Shown one piece after another: positions 26,001 through 34,248 of a stretch of 64,000 nucleotides of DNA; position 1 is the stretch's first letter; every line of letters starts with the position of its first letter. Origin of the DNA: Vanessa cardui. Lineage: Eukaryota > Arthropoda > Insecta > Lepidoptera > Nymphalidae. The stretch covers positions 11,043,501 through 11,107,500 of the forward strand of contig NC_061130.1 of NCBI RefSeq assembly GCF_905220365.1, in the 5' to 3' direction. The position numbers and the translations under genes are program-made. The notes beneath the pieces were generated by a model. It made no database searches, had not been told where the DNA came from, and saw nothing but the letters and a program-made list of their open reading frames with translations.

Positions 26001-28242
26001 CACCAGCAGGCACACCTACCCCAGGCGGACCTGCTCCAAATACCCCAAGTGGGTCAACGCCGAGCGTTCCAAGTGGATCTACCCCGAGCGCGACACCAGC
26101 AGGTACACCTGCCCCAGGCGGACCTGCTCCAAACACCCCAGGTGGATCTAACCCGAGCGGCCCTGGTGGACCTAACTCGAGCGGCCCTGGTGGATCTAAC
26201 CCGACCGGCCCTGGTGGAACAACTCCGAGCGGCCCAGGTGGATCTAACCCGAGCGGCTCTGGAGGACCTAGTCAAGCAACAGCTATAGCGAATGGTGAGC
26301 GATGTTGTTAATGAGGTATTCATTTTTATTCATTAAAACAAACATATTGTTACTTGATTTTCTATTATTTCTTAGCTCAGAACGAAGGCAATGGATCGAG
26401 TCAAGCAGCAGCTACAGCTGACTGTAAGTTATTACTTTTTAATTTTCGTAGTTAGGCTTTTTGCATTTGTACCTGTGTAATGGTGTGCCATTTTCTCATT
26501 ATAATTCGAATGCTATAATATAATTATGGTTTATTGCCGGGATGTTATAACAATGATTTTCACCATTTGAGCTACGGTACATTTTGTGAGGCATATTGGC
26601 ACACAGGATTGTCATGTAATCCTTAGCAGATGTCATAGTTGTCACGGTGTAAGAACTAATTTATAATGGAATATCCGGCAAGTTAAACTTTTGCTAGTCT
26701 GTTACTCTTAAGTTGGTAGGTAACAATATGTTTAGAACAAAGTTATACCCATTTATTTAATTATCAATTAAAGCAACTCTGATGATGCATTACATTCTAG
26801 CTAAAACAAATGGCAATGGGTCAAGTTCTGCACAAGCAATCGCAACTGGTAAGTTTATTTAAAACTCTAGATTTATGCTGAAAACAAAACAATTAACTAA
26901 AAATATTTGGCTGTTTAACTAAGAAATATGAAGTGTATTTATAAAATTGTCCAAAAGATTAATCCAAATAAAGTGTTTAGTAAAATACACAGTGTGCCTG
27001 TAATTGACTAAATCATTAAAATATTCAACAGTGTTAATTACAATTATTTAATAATAACCAAATTAATGCATTTCTAAAAATAAAATGCCAACAACTGAAA
27101 AATATTTTATGCATTGTATTTTCGCTTTTATGTTGTAAGAAATACAAAAATATACTCTATTTAAGTCTAACACAATGAGTTGAAACACTGAACAAAGCAT
27201 TTGTGCTTTTTCAAATTGCTTCGATATTTTTCAGCCAAATCTTCTAGTGAGAATAAGCCAGGCGCACCTGCTCCTGCCCCAAGCACACCTGCCCCAAGCG
27301 CACCTGCTCCAGGTGCCCAAGGCGTACCTGCTCCAAGCGCCCCAGGTGGATCTAATCCGAGCGGCCCTGATGGATCTAACCCGAGCGGCCCTGGTGTAAC
27401 AACTCCGAGCGGCCCTGGTGAAGCTACTTCAAACACCCCAGGTGGATCGAACTCGGGCAACCCTAGTAGACCTACTTCAAACACCCCAAGTGAGTCAACA
27501 CCGAGCGTTCCAAGTGGATCTACCCCGAGCGCAACACCAGCAGGTACACCTGCCCCAGGCGCACCTACTCCTGTCCCAAGCGGACCTGCTCCAAACAACC
27601 CAGGTGGATCTAACCCGAGCGTCCCTGGTGGATCTAACCCGAGCGGCCCTGGTGAAGCTACTTCAAACGCCCCAGGTGGATTGAACCCGGGCAACCCTAG
27701 TAGACCTTCTTCAAACTCCCCGGGTGGACTTACCCCGAGCGTTCCTAGTGGATCCAACTCAAGCAACCCTGGAGTTTCTCCTGGCGTTCCAGGTGTACCA
27801 GAATGCAAACCTGTTATCATTTACAGAAATCTAAACAGACGTTCAAAGGATCGTTATCTTTATGTACCAGAAATAAGAATAACGGAACGTAAGGAAAGAG
27901 GTAACGTATTGAATAGATATGCTTTTCATAATAATAAATCATAATTAATAAACATTTACTTCCTTACTTATTTTGTAAATGGCCATTATTTCAGTATATT
28001 TTATGGTTTTTAACTGTAGATTGTCGTTTCTCAAGTTTAATATTTTTTTTCAGATGGAAACCGTAAACTTGAACGTCAAAGTTATCGTTCAAGGCCTCGC
28101 ATGTGCGCATGCCCTCCCAGAAGTGAGTTACACAACGAAAATAACAATAACTTCATAATAATATTTTATTTTAATTTTTTTAAAGTTATTTTTATATGAA
28201 TCAATTGTTATTCAATCTTATGCTTTATTGTTCACAGGTTAA
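12431..28242 (+). CDS. Sericin/mucin-like repetitive secreted (silk-type) protein, 42 exons
   Basis: The predicted protein has 2,345 residues. Exon 1 (12431-12506) encodes signal peptide MGTKHLILFILLVAPLGLLA; exon 2 is 12652-12693. Exons 3 and 4 (13255-13302, 13550-13597) and 32 others are exactly 48 bp, each one 16-residue unit of type A-x-N-x-G-x-G-S-S-x-A-x-A-x-A-x. They are 7 at 13700-14648, 6 at 15472-16164, singles at 17236, 17423, 17616 and 18048, 8 at 18175-19125, and 19432, 21356, 21775, 23817, 24242, 26376, 26801. Long Pro/Gly/Ser/Thr exons are 19868-21274, 22212-23735, 24678-26294 and 27235-27900 (469, 508, 539 and 222 codons). The tail is 28054-28122 plus 28238-28242, ending in MCACPPRS. 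Every intron is GT-AG and phase 1, so any exon can be duplicated or skipped without a frameshift. The ATG is the first after the predicted transcription start; an ATG at 12332 lies upstream of it. The best fit is a sericin or silk mucin from silk gland. A Cys-x-Cys tail recalls that of some lepidopteran sericins (from memory). Expression is unproven. Confidence 0.8.
13003..13175 (+). repeat. Interspersed element right after the alternative stop
   Basis: It begins 'actaatattataaatatgaa', followed by repeated 'gtctgtctgt' and 'aaccgaatttgatgaaattt', and ends near 'gtgaaaccgcaggcgac'. This is the layout of a widespread short lepidopteran repeat, probably a non-autonomous Helitron. It supplies most of the 3' UTR of the short isoform; its AT-rich edge precedes the AATAAA at 13188. 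Confidence 0.55.
13700..14648 (+). repeat. Exon-intron tandem array 1 (seven units of 149-153 bp)
   Basis: Coding exons are 13700-13747, 13850-13897, 14000-14047, 14149-14196, 14298-14345, 14448-14495 and 14601-14648. Each encodes AENYGPGSSQSSA(L/S)AD plus one split Gly codon. The introns, about 100 bp with 'tgtatatttattatctatac', are as similar as the exons. So whole exon-plus-intron units were duplicated, most likely by unequal crossing over. The only exon differences are Leu/Ser at residue 14 and silent changes. Confidence 0.9.
14665..15400 (+). mobile_element. Interspersed repeat inserted in an intron
   Basis: It starts near 'aagccctgactgactgaatc' and contains 'attctacccctaacggggtg', 'attacggagggatttaagac' and 'taatagatggatggatgagg', ending near 'caggcagaaccgcgggctac'. 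The same family, longer and in the opposite orientation, occupies 45590-47380. It separates array 1 from array 2 and must be spliced out with the intron. Confidence 0.6.
15472..16164 (+). repeat. Exon-intron tandem array 2 (six units of exactly 129 bp)
   Basis: Exons are 15472-15519, 15601-15648, 15730-15777, 15859-15906, 15988-16035 and 16117-16164. They encode (A/S)(D/G)NAGSGSSEASADAS, the last copy with substitutions. Each intron is 81 bp. The first five units are nearly identical, including the introns, which points to recent duplication or gene conversion; the sixth is the most diverged. The exon ends in T, so the next split codon is Ser rather than Gly. Confidence 0.9.
16312..17035 (+). 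repeat. Duplicated intron segment
   Basis: A stretch near 16312-16412 (ttttgttttgtttctaaacc, tggaatga, gcgatgcgtttcgatga) recurs at 16935-17033 (tttgttttgtttcgaaacct, attgaatgataaaaaatcc, caatgcgttttgatga). The intervening DNA is AT-rich with no exon recognised. It suggests that former exon-intron units here lost their exons. Confidence 0.55.
17036..17068. repeat. (TA)n microsatellite
   Basis: An uninterrupted run of about 33 bases of alternating t and a sits immediately upstream of a decayed exon. Confidence 0.9.
17069..17120 (+). pseudogene. Decayed 48-bp-type exon
   Basis: The frame reads NDSSDTSEAHASASGT, which keeps the Ser-x-Ser/Thr-Ser-x-Ala-x-Ala-x-Ala pattern of the neighbouring exons. 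The polypyrimidine-AG acceptor is replaced by a (TA)n run, and the expected G|GTAAGT donor reads ggaacttg. The next normal exon starts at 17236. It is presumably a relic that is now intronic. Confidence 0.55.
17718..18020 (+). mobile_element. tRNA-headed SINE (family A), full length, inside an intron
   Basis: It runs from 'gagtcgagatggcccagtgg' through the B box 'gcgggttcaaacccagg' to a (gtt)n tail. A perfect 10-bp target-site duplication, tttacttaca, lies at 17708-17717 and 18021-18030. The insertion is in the sense orientation between the exons at 17616 and 18048, and ends only 27 bases before the 18048 exon. Confidence 0.9.
18175..19125 (+). repeat. Exon-intron tandem array 3 (eight units of exactly 129 bp)
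   Basis: Exons start at 18175, 18304, 18433, 18562, 18691, 18820, 18949 and 19078, each 48 bp. They encode AQNQGNGSSQAAASAN with changes only in the last two (GLSQAAARAT, GSSQAARAN). The introns (gtgagcgatgg...ttcgcag, 81 bp) are nearly identical. The 129-bp period equals that of array 2 although the sequences are unrelated outside the exon pattern. Confidence 0.9.
19868..21274 (+). repeat. Long Pro/Gly/Ser/Thr exon 1 with eleven 93-bp repeats
   Basis: It encodes 469 residues in frame with its neighbours, starting AKSSSENKPGAPAPAP. Eleven 31-residue repeats start at 20101 and recur every 93 bases to 21031; the core is STPSVPSGSTPSATPAGTP. The flanks hold irregular GGSNPSGP units. The Ser/Thr next to Pro are likely mucin-type O-glycosylation sites (inference). 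No Cys. The block is much more GC-rich than its introns. Confidence 0.85.
22212..23735 (+). repeat. Long Pro/Gly/Ser/Thr exon 2
   Basis: 508 codons. It has the same start and end as the first long exon, but its 93-bp repeats are interrupted by segments reading GGPTPVPSGPAP, GTPTPAPGAPTPVPGG and GVTTPSSPGEATS. It is nearly identical to the next long exon apart from repeat number, so these two are the most recently duplicated pair. Confidence 0.85.
24678..26294 (+). repeat. Long Pro/Gly/Ser/Thr exon 3
   Basis: 539 codons, 93 bp (31 codons) longer than exon 2, i.e. exactly one more repeat unit in the 5' run. The remainder, including the interrupting segments, is colinear with exon 2. Confidence 0.85.
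27235..27944 (+). repeat. Last long exon with two possible ends
   Basis: It begins like the other long exons but is shorter and irregular, without the 93-bp array, and leaves the Pro-rich pattern at GVPECKPVIIYRNLNRRSKD. A donor GAG|GTAACG at 27900 keeps phase 1 and joins 28054-28122. If unspliced, the frame runs on as GNVLNRYAFHNNKS to TAA at 27942-27944, with AATAAA at 27933 and 27947. The 5' part of this unit is the ancestral-looking, least amplified copy. Confidence 0.75.
28054..28242 (+). other. C-terminal exons of the sericin-like gene
   Basis: Exon 28054-28122 encodes DGNRKLERQSYRSRPR followed by MCACPPR. Its donor AA|GTGAGT at 28123 and an acceptor at 28237 bring in GTTAA, giving Ser and a stop. 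The terminal exon thus adds only one residue. Arg-rich sequence plus Cys-Ala-Cys-Pro-Pro could allow disulfide cross-linking (inference). Confidence 0.7.
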
Positions 28243-28465
28243 ACCGTTGTTATTTTAGAAGATTATGGAGTGGTTCGGATTGAATTTTTATTTTAACGAC
28301 CTTTGCGATAATACAGGACATCAAACATTATATTGTATAACATATGTATTAAAAATTATATTACTAATATCTTACTTTTAAAATATATTGAGCAAGCATA
28401 AACATTTTTTTTTATTTTTTATACCTTATGCACTTGGTGCGGCAAAACAAGCTTGATGAAAACGA

Positions 28466-28471
28466 AATAAA
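28466..28471 (+). terminator. Poly(A) signal of the sericin-like gene
   Basis: AATAAA about 225 bases after the stop is the first canonical signal on the plus strand after the predicted final exon. Confidence 0.5.
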
Positions 28472-28787
28472 ATTGAATTTCTAAAATATATATAACATCT
28501 ATGTACTGTATAAATATGTATGTAGATGTTTGATCATTTTAATATGTTTAATATTAAGTATAAACAAACTGAAGTTGATATCGAGTCAAAAAAGCATTTA
28601 TTTAACAATACAAAAAACTTATAATAGAATATCATACTTACAAATATATTTATCAAAATCAAAATACTCTTCACGTATACCAATAAACACGTCATATAGT
28701 CTATTCCAATGGGAAGAGGAGAAAAGGTAAATAAACAACTTTGACCTTGAATTGATATGTCATTTGCATTCGACTAGTGAGGTGAAA

Positions 28788-29155
28788 CTAATTGAATGAA
28801 TGGGTAATGAATGCTGAGGAACGATATATTTTTTTGATTTTAAAAGTAATTTTCCGTTTAAACAAAGCCAGGTCGTAATAAAAAACTTTAGAGAATTTAG
28901 CGAATTTGAGCGAACACATGGCGGTGGATGCTTTCAAATTATAGACTTTTTCTTCTTTGTTTTTACATTTCAGACATTTCCATTTATCTTTCGAATCTTT
29001 TTCTCTCAAAGAAGGACGCTGGTGAGATATATTAGCGCATTCAATACAATACATATCCTTATAAGTCAAACAATTGAGAAGATCTTTTTTGGTAATTTTA
29101 TTTGAGCAACCTGCACACGACTTATTTTCGGTGGCATTATTAGATATTTTCGAAA
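28788..29155 (-). pseudogene. PHD-type zinc finger fragment, probably LINE ORF1
   Basis: From about 29155 downwards the frame reads ENKSCAGCSNKITKKDLLNC, then YKDMYCIECANIS, then DKWKCLKCKNKEE: a C-x2-C ... C-x5-C-x2-C ... W-x-C-x2-C layout typical of PHD fingers in ORF1 of lepidopteran non-LTR retrotransposons. The rest (FYYDLALFKRKITFKIKKIY) has no clear homology. No upstream ATG or promoter was found and no RT follows, so it is taken as a transposon relic. Confidence 0.55.
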
Positions 29156-29667
29156 AGATAAATAAAAAAAAATGACAGTTAAAGGGACTGCCGATAGAAG
29201 TGAAAACTTAGAACATGTAGTAATAAAATTAAAAAGTTTCTGATGTTTAAATTAAAATCATCAACCTCAAACTGGTTTTGACAAAAGATGTCATTTTGTT
29301 CTAAAAAAGATACAATTGGCGTATAAGGTGACTAAAATGAGAAATGAAAATGTTTGATTGAAATTTATCCAAGTATCTGGTAAAAACCGCATCAATCGTC
29401 GTTATATATTGTAGTACTGAAATTTCGGTCATTGGGCATATTTAATGATATAAATAAATAAGCAACACCATAGAATTATGGTTTTATTATGAATAAAATT
29501 AGACACATTTAAAAAGACATTACATGTCATTAATTTACTTTTAAATATTATTTGTGATTCACCCCCTCTCTTAAGACAATACGTAATCGTTTAAATAGCT
29601 CGGCATTCTTCGCTGTCGTGTTGAACGACGTTCTATAAATGACGAACTCGTGGAAGGAAGTTCATGT

Positions 29668-30682
29668 TCATTCAATAGATTCTTGATTAGGAATAGGATT
29701 TTCATCTTGAATATTTTCAGAATTTTGCATTTCATTATTTTCATTACAATCTTCTAAATTTTCTGGTAGTGGAGCTAATTGTCTGTTAGAGATTGTAGTT
29801 TCTCTTCCATCTGACAATCTGACATACGAATATTGCGGATTGGGCTGGAGTAACTCTACCACTTCAACTATAGGATCGTACTTGGTAGCTCTCACGTTCT
29901 TTTTCATTAAAACAGGTCCTGGATTTAACATCCAAGAAGGAAATGATTCGCCGTTTGAAGTTCTTCGGGCATGGTTGAACATTCTTTCGTGAGGAGTTAC
30001 ATTAGTACTAGTACATAAAAGTGACCTGATGGAGTGTAAAGCCACTGGTAAAGCTTTTTCCCAATCTGATATCTCCATATCTTTAGATCGGAGGTATAAT
30101 TGTATGTTTCTCCAAAGAGTTTAAGTTAAGATTAAGTTTTTTAACTTGTCCATTCCCCTGGGGGTTATATGGAGTTGTTCGACTGCAAGCTATCCCAAGA
30201 GAGTAAAAAAATTGCTTCAATTGTGAAGACATGAATGTCGCTCCTCTGTCTGAGTGTACATAAAGCGGAGTGCCAAACATAAAGAAAAGATCCTTCAAAC
30301 ATTTAATTGCAGTCGTTGCAGTCATATCTTTGCAGGGATAAGCGAATGGAAATCGGCTGTAATCATCAATAATCGTTAACATGTATTTATTTTGCGTGTT
30401 AGATGGTAAGGGTCCCTTAAAATCTATGTTCAATCGTTCAAATGGAGAAATAGCTTTTATGAGTTGATGTTTATTTTTATTAAAACGAGGCTTGATTTCA
30501 GCACACACTCTGCAGGAAGTAGTTATAAGTTTAATGTCATTGATAGAGTATGGAAGGTTTTTCGTCCTTACCCAGTGTGCTAATCTTGTGACACCAGGGT
30601 GACAAAGAAGTTCGTGAATTTCTTTCAACTTACTATTATCAAAATTAATATGAGCACATACTCTAGATAGAGCGTCAGCCAC
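29668..30682 (-). pseudogene. Ty3/gypsy integrase and C-terminal region
   Basis: An HHCC zinc region reads HELLCHPG ... CRVCAE. The core has the first Asp in NIDFKGPL and the second in VHSDRGATF. The region normally carrying the catalytic Glu reads NPQGNGQVKKLN, so the DDE Glu is replaced by Lys. Two open pieces (30682-30083 and 30078-29668) are separated by a frame break at about 30080. The second holds the C-terminal strand-rich segment (YSYVRLSDGRETTISNRQLA). Not functional. Confidence 0.8.
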
Positions 30683-30769
30683 TGTATTATCCTTACCAGG
30701 TCGATAAATAATTTCAAATTTAAAACTGGAAAGTTCAAACCTCCATCTTTCAATTTTCTCATTTTTTAT

Positions 30770-31045
30770 TTAGCTTGAATGTTTTTGATTGAACATGAAT
30801 ACTACAGACTGTTGATCAGTTAAAAGCAAGAAATGTCTACCCATTAAATAGTGCCGCCATTTACGCAGAGATTCAACAATTTCACTTGCTTCCTTTTCTA
30901 TAGAAGAATGTTTGCACTCAGACTCAGTTAAAGTTCGTGAAAAAAATGCAACTTGACGACCGTTTTGAGAGAGTGTAGAAGCAATGGCAAATTCAGATGC
31001 ATCTGTTTCTACCATGAATGTTGCATTTTCGTCGACCACTACCAA
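30770..31045 (-). pseudogene. Ty3/gypsy RNase H domain
   Basis: It contains ETDASEFAIASTLSQNGRQV, YSR-like FFSRTL, the Glu of SSIEKEASE, and LLTDQQSVVFMFNQK. The acidic residues of a retroviral-type RNase H are present, but the frame ends at 30770 and an A/T-rich break precedes the integrase. Confidence 0.8.
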
Positions 31046-31132
31046 AGTAGATTTACAAACATCTGACTTTAAAGAGTTAAAACATGTAACAGCCTCCTGG
31101 TTTAAAGGAAAATGCTTAATACCAATAAGTGG

Positions 31133-31697
31133 TCAGATCTTCTGAGAAAAATTTTGGATCCACTTGGAATAGTGAGCAAATAAACCTAAAGTCCTTTTTA
31201 AGGTTGGTAAATCCGTAGGAATTGGAAGATCCAATAGTGGTTTAAGACGGTCATTGTCAGGTTTAATCGTATTATTGTATATTGAGTATCCTAAAAGATT
31301 TATAGAGTCGCTTCCAAAGACACATTTACTTTCGTTTAGAGTTAATTTGTATTTCTGATTTATTGAGTTTTCTATCGTGGTCATCTTTACTCTTACCACA
31401 AACAGTGACATCATCTAAATATGCGAACGTTCCTGCTAATTTTTGTGTATCGATAATGTATTGTAATGTTCGCTGGAAGGCCGCGACACCGTTTGTTACC
31501 CCAAAAGGTATTCTTGTAAATTGATAAAGTTTACCACATGCTTCGAATGCTGTATATTGTCGTTCAGATGACAAAATTGGTACCTGGTGATAAGAGCTTT
31601 TTAGATCGATTTGGCTAAAATAATTAAATTTTGCAACTTTTTCAATTATAAACTCAATAATAATATTATTATACAATAAATCTCCACTGAAAATCAT
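31133..31697 (-). pseudogene. Ty3/gypsy reverse transcriptase
   Basis: FSQIDLKSSYHQVPI (block with catalytic Asp), RIPFGVTNGVAAFQRTL and the YLDDV active site are visible. A frameshift at about 31330-31410 separates the palm from the thumb/connection piece (CVFGSDSINLLGYSI ... RTLGLFAHYSKWI). N-terminal RT sequence before 31697 is frame-broken. Confidence 0.85.
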
Positions 31698-32809
31698 CGG
31701 TACATTATCATACTTTTCGCAAAATCTTTTTTCGAATATTTCATAACCTTTTCATTTTCTAGTAAACACTTTTGAATCTGTCTCATATATTTTCCAGGCG
31801 AAATAGAAACGACAACTAATAAAACGTATTGTCCATTTTCATAATGCAATCAATAATATGCTCATTCTGCTTCGTTCGAAATGGGAGTCATATCGTTATT
31901 GACAAAAAAAAAAAAAAAACCTTTTTATAAAACACAGTCTATCACAAATATCGCCGACATGGCCAAATGAAAATCTTGTAATTTTCAAGAAAATCTTTTA
32001 CAAATTATAATAATCAATGAGCACTGGAATTTTGTTGGAAAAAAAGAGTATGTTTGCACAGATAGTTTATGTTGAGAACAAATGTTTTGAATATTATTTT
32101 GATCAACTCGTGAAAGGATATTTTGAGGATATTCATATAATTGTGGAATATAATTTAGTTGTGAAATAATATTGTATTGAGGGTTGGTATTATAATCTGT
32201 ATATGATTCTGGAATATAAAACCTATTTCGTATTGATGGGCTAATAGCTAGATATATGATTTCGTGGAATATCATATGGAAATATGGAACGTTTCTTGTA
32301 GACGAGCATGGAATTTGTGAGGTATGGATATTTATATAAATTTATCAAATTATTTGTTCTCTTCTTATCTCTATTCCCACATTGATTTTGTACTAATAAA
32401 CGTATTTGAAGTTTTAACACATTAACTTAAAATTATTGTTTCATGAAGTAACTTTTTAATTTCAAAGTCCACGGCAAAAGTACAACTAGAAATCTGTTTA
32501 ATCATAGTAGTAAGAAATCGTCCCAGCCACCGTGAAATACTAATTTCGTGATGCATTTCATAATTTTAAATATTAGAAAATAAAAGGTATAAAATTTTCA
32601 AACGTCGAACTAAATACGAAGACTTAAAACAATTTCCTGTTATTTATTTTTAAAATTGGGAATAATATGTATATTGTGTATTCACAGTAATTCTACAATT
32701 TTACTATTCAAATAATAATCAAACGAAAATATGAAATACCTAATGTTTCACAATACGTCACATGTATCCATAGCTACAGAAATACAGTTATTAACATGTC
32801 GGTAACGAG

Positions 32810-33240
32810 AACACACGATTTTCATTCATCGAAAAAGCGCGTAACGCGCCTAGCAGACGTCCCGTCGCGCATGCGCCTGTCTGAGCATGTCGGTGACGCG
32901 AATCTGTAAGTTTTTCCTCTACCAAAATTTGCCTGACGCGACTATAGAAGTTTACACTTCAAAAATTACATTACATAATGTCCGTATATTTATCTGCTTA
33001 GAATGGAGAATGTTCACTAATTTTGATTATTAGCGCTCTATATTGTCTGTCAAAATAAAAAATAATAGTGAAAGAAATAATTCGATACGTCAATTAGTTT
33101 CCGAGTTATAAGTAAAACAAGTTGTAACGCACAACGCGGGCTGCCGGTGACGATGTGACGTCATTATACAACACGCTCAGTCTGGCCCACTCGGTCCGTC
33201 CGCGATTGCGCGCCCGCGCAGTCGATATTATACCTAAATC
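32810..33240 (+). other. CpG-rich patch upstream of THAP remnant
   Basis: Several runs are unusually rich in CG for this window (gcgcgtaacgcgcctagcag; cgtcccgtcgcgcatgcgcc; ccgcgattgcgcgcccgcgc). They may be the terminal or promoter region of the THAP-bearing transposon that follows. No inverted terminal repeat was confirmed. Confidence 0.4.
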
Positions 33241-33248
33241 CTTTTAAA

Positions 33249-33370
33249 AATGTCCAATCCAAATAGTAGGAAATCATGTGTTTTGCTTAAATGTAAACAT
33301 ACAACTACCAATTCCAATACCAAAAGATGTAAAACGCGAAAAAAATTGATAAAAGCTATGAAGTGATTAG
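33249..33370 (+). pseudogene. THAP-type zinc finger remnant (P-element-like)
   Basis: The start MSNPNSRKSCVLLKCKHTTT fits a THAP domain opening (C-x4-C). A frame change near 33316 then recovers IPIPKDVKREK, resembling the next conserved part of THAP domains. Stops follow immediately and the transposase is not recognised. THAP domains sit at the N-terminus of P-element transposases. Confidence 0.45.
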
Positions 33371-33695
33371 ATTGATTACAACAGCGTATTCATAGTGCAT
33401 ATACTCGTATCTCGTCGCAGAGCTCGATACCATCTAACATGTATTTCTCATCTATATCATGCACTACCTGAAGAGAGGAATAATTAAAGGTCGACCTACG
33501 GTCGACAAAGTAGACGAGACGATGGAGGCAATTTATTCCTTTCTGAAAGAAAACTCCAACTAATGTCAATTTTCTGTTAGTGTGTTAGTTAATGAAAATG
33601 ATCACATTTAATTATTATTTTTTGTAATTTCACGAGAAAAAAGGAAACTTTGCCGTTTCGTAAATTCAAATCGTTTATAAAAAATACTTTGGTAA

Positions 33696-33972
33696 AAAAA
33701 GGCATATTATTCGATACAAGATTTTGTGGATGATAAAAAAGTTTGGAATTAATACCTGTTTCCAGGCAGGATACATTACATACATATATAATTGTATTTA
33801 ACTAATATGATTGTATTTTTTAAATGTTGAAAAAGAGTAACTACTGAGTTTCTTGCCGGTTCTTCTCGGTAGAATTTACTTTCCCAACCGATTGTAGCTT
33901 CAACTAATTGTTAAATGACGATTCAAAAGTGCTTGTAAAAGGCTACTTGAATAAAGTTTATTTTGATTTTAA
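33696..33972 (+). repeat. Common lepidopteran retroposon 3' segment, second copy
   Basis: Colinear with 10712-10992 (gatacaagattttgtggatg, gtaactactgagtttcttgc, acttgaataaag), ending in an A/T-rich simple tail. Confidence 0.65.
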
Positions 33973-34248
33973 TAGCGAAAAACTATTTTTTTTCTGCCAT
34001 AATTCGTGTATTTAATAATAAAAAGTGCGCGCGGTTGTTAGCGGGACTCGATATTTTTCGAAACTTTGAATGCCTATAAAATCAAAACTACTAAGTATTT
34101 TTGACTAAAACAAAAACTATCGTTTTTTTATACATACAATTTTTACTGAGGAAAAAATTCAAGTGATTTTGCATACCTAGTAAAATTCTCCATTCAAGAT
34201 CTACTATCAAAACTTTAGCGGACTTAAAACTAAAACCAATGTACAAGA

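Larger units (their letters stand above)
19432..26848 (+). repeat. Segmental tandem duplication of a multi-exon unit (period about 2.34-2.56 kb)
   Basis: Unit: 48-bp exon AKTNGNGSSSAQAIAT, a 388-389-bp intron, a long Pro-rich exon, an 81-bp intron, 48-bp exon AQNEGNGSSQAAATAD, and an intron of about 370 bp. Units begin at 19432, 21775, 24242 and 26801; the fourth runs into the 3' end of the gene. Long-intron landmarks (ttggtaggtaacaatatg, gtttagtaaaatacacac) repeat almost without change. Spacing differs because the long exons hold different numbers of inner repeats. Confidence 0.9.
29450..32280 (-). mobile_element. Degenerate Ty3/gypsy retrotransposon
   Basis: Pol pieces lie in the order RT, RNase H, integrase on the minus strand. 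A polypurine tract (aagagaggggg) at about 29562-29572 is followed by a TG dinucleotide that may begin the 3' LTR (29561 downwards, with AATAAA inside). No matching 5' LTR was recognised above 32280, and the Asn/Ile-rich open stretch at 31985-32275 is not recognisable gag. The element looks 5'-truncated or heavily decayed. Confidence 0.7.
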
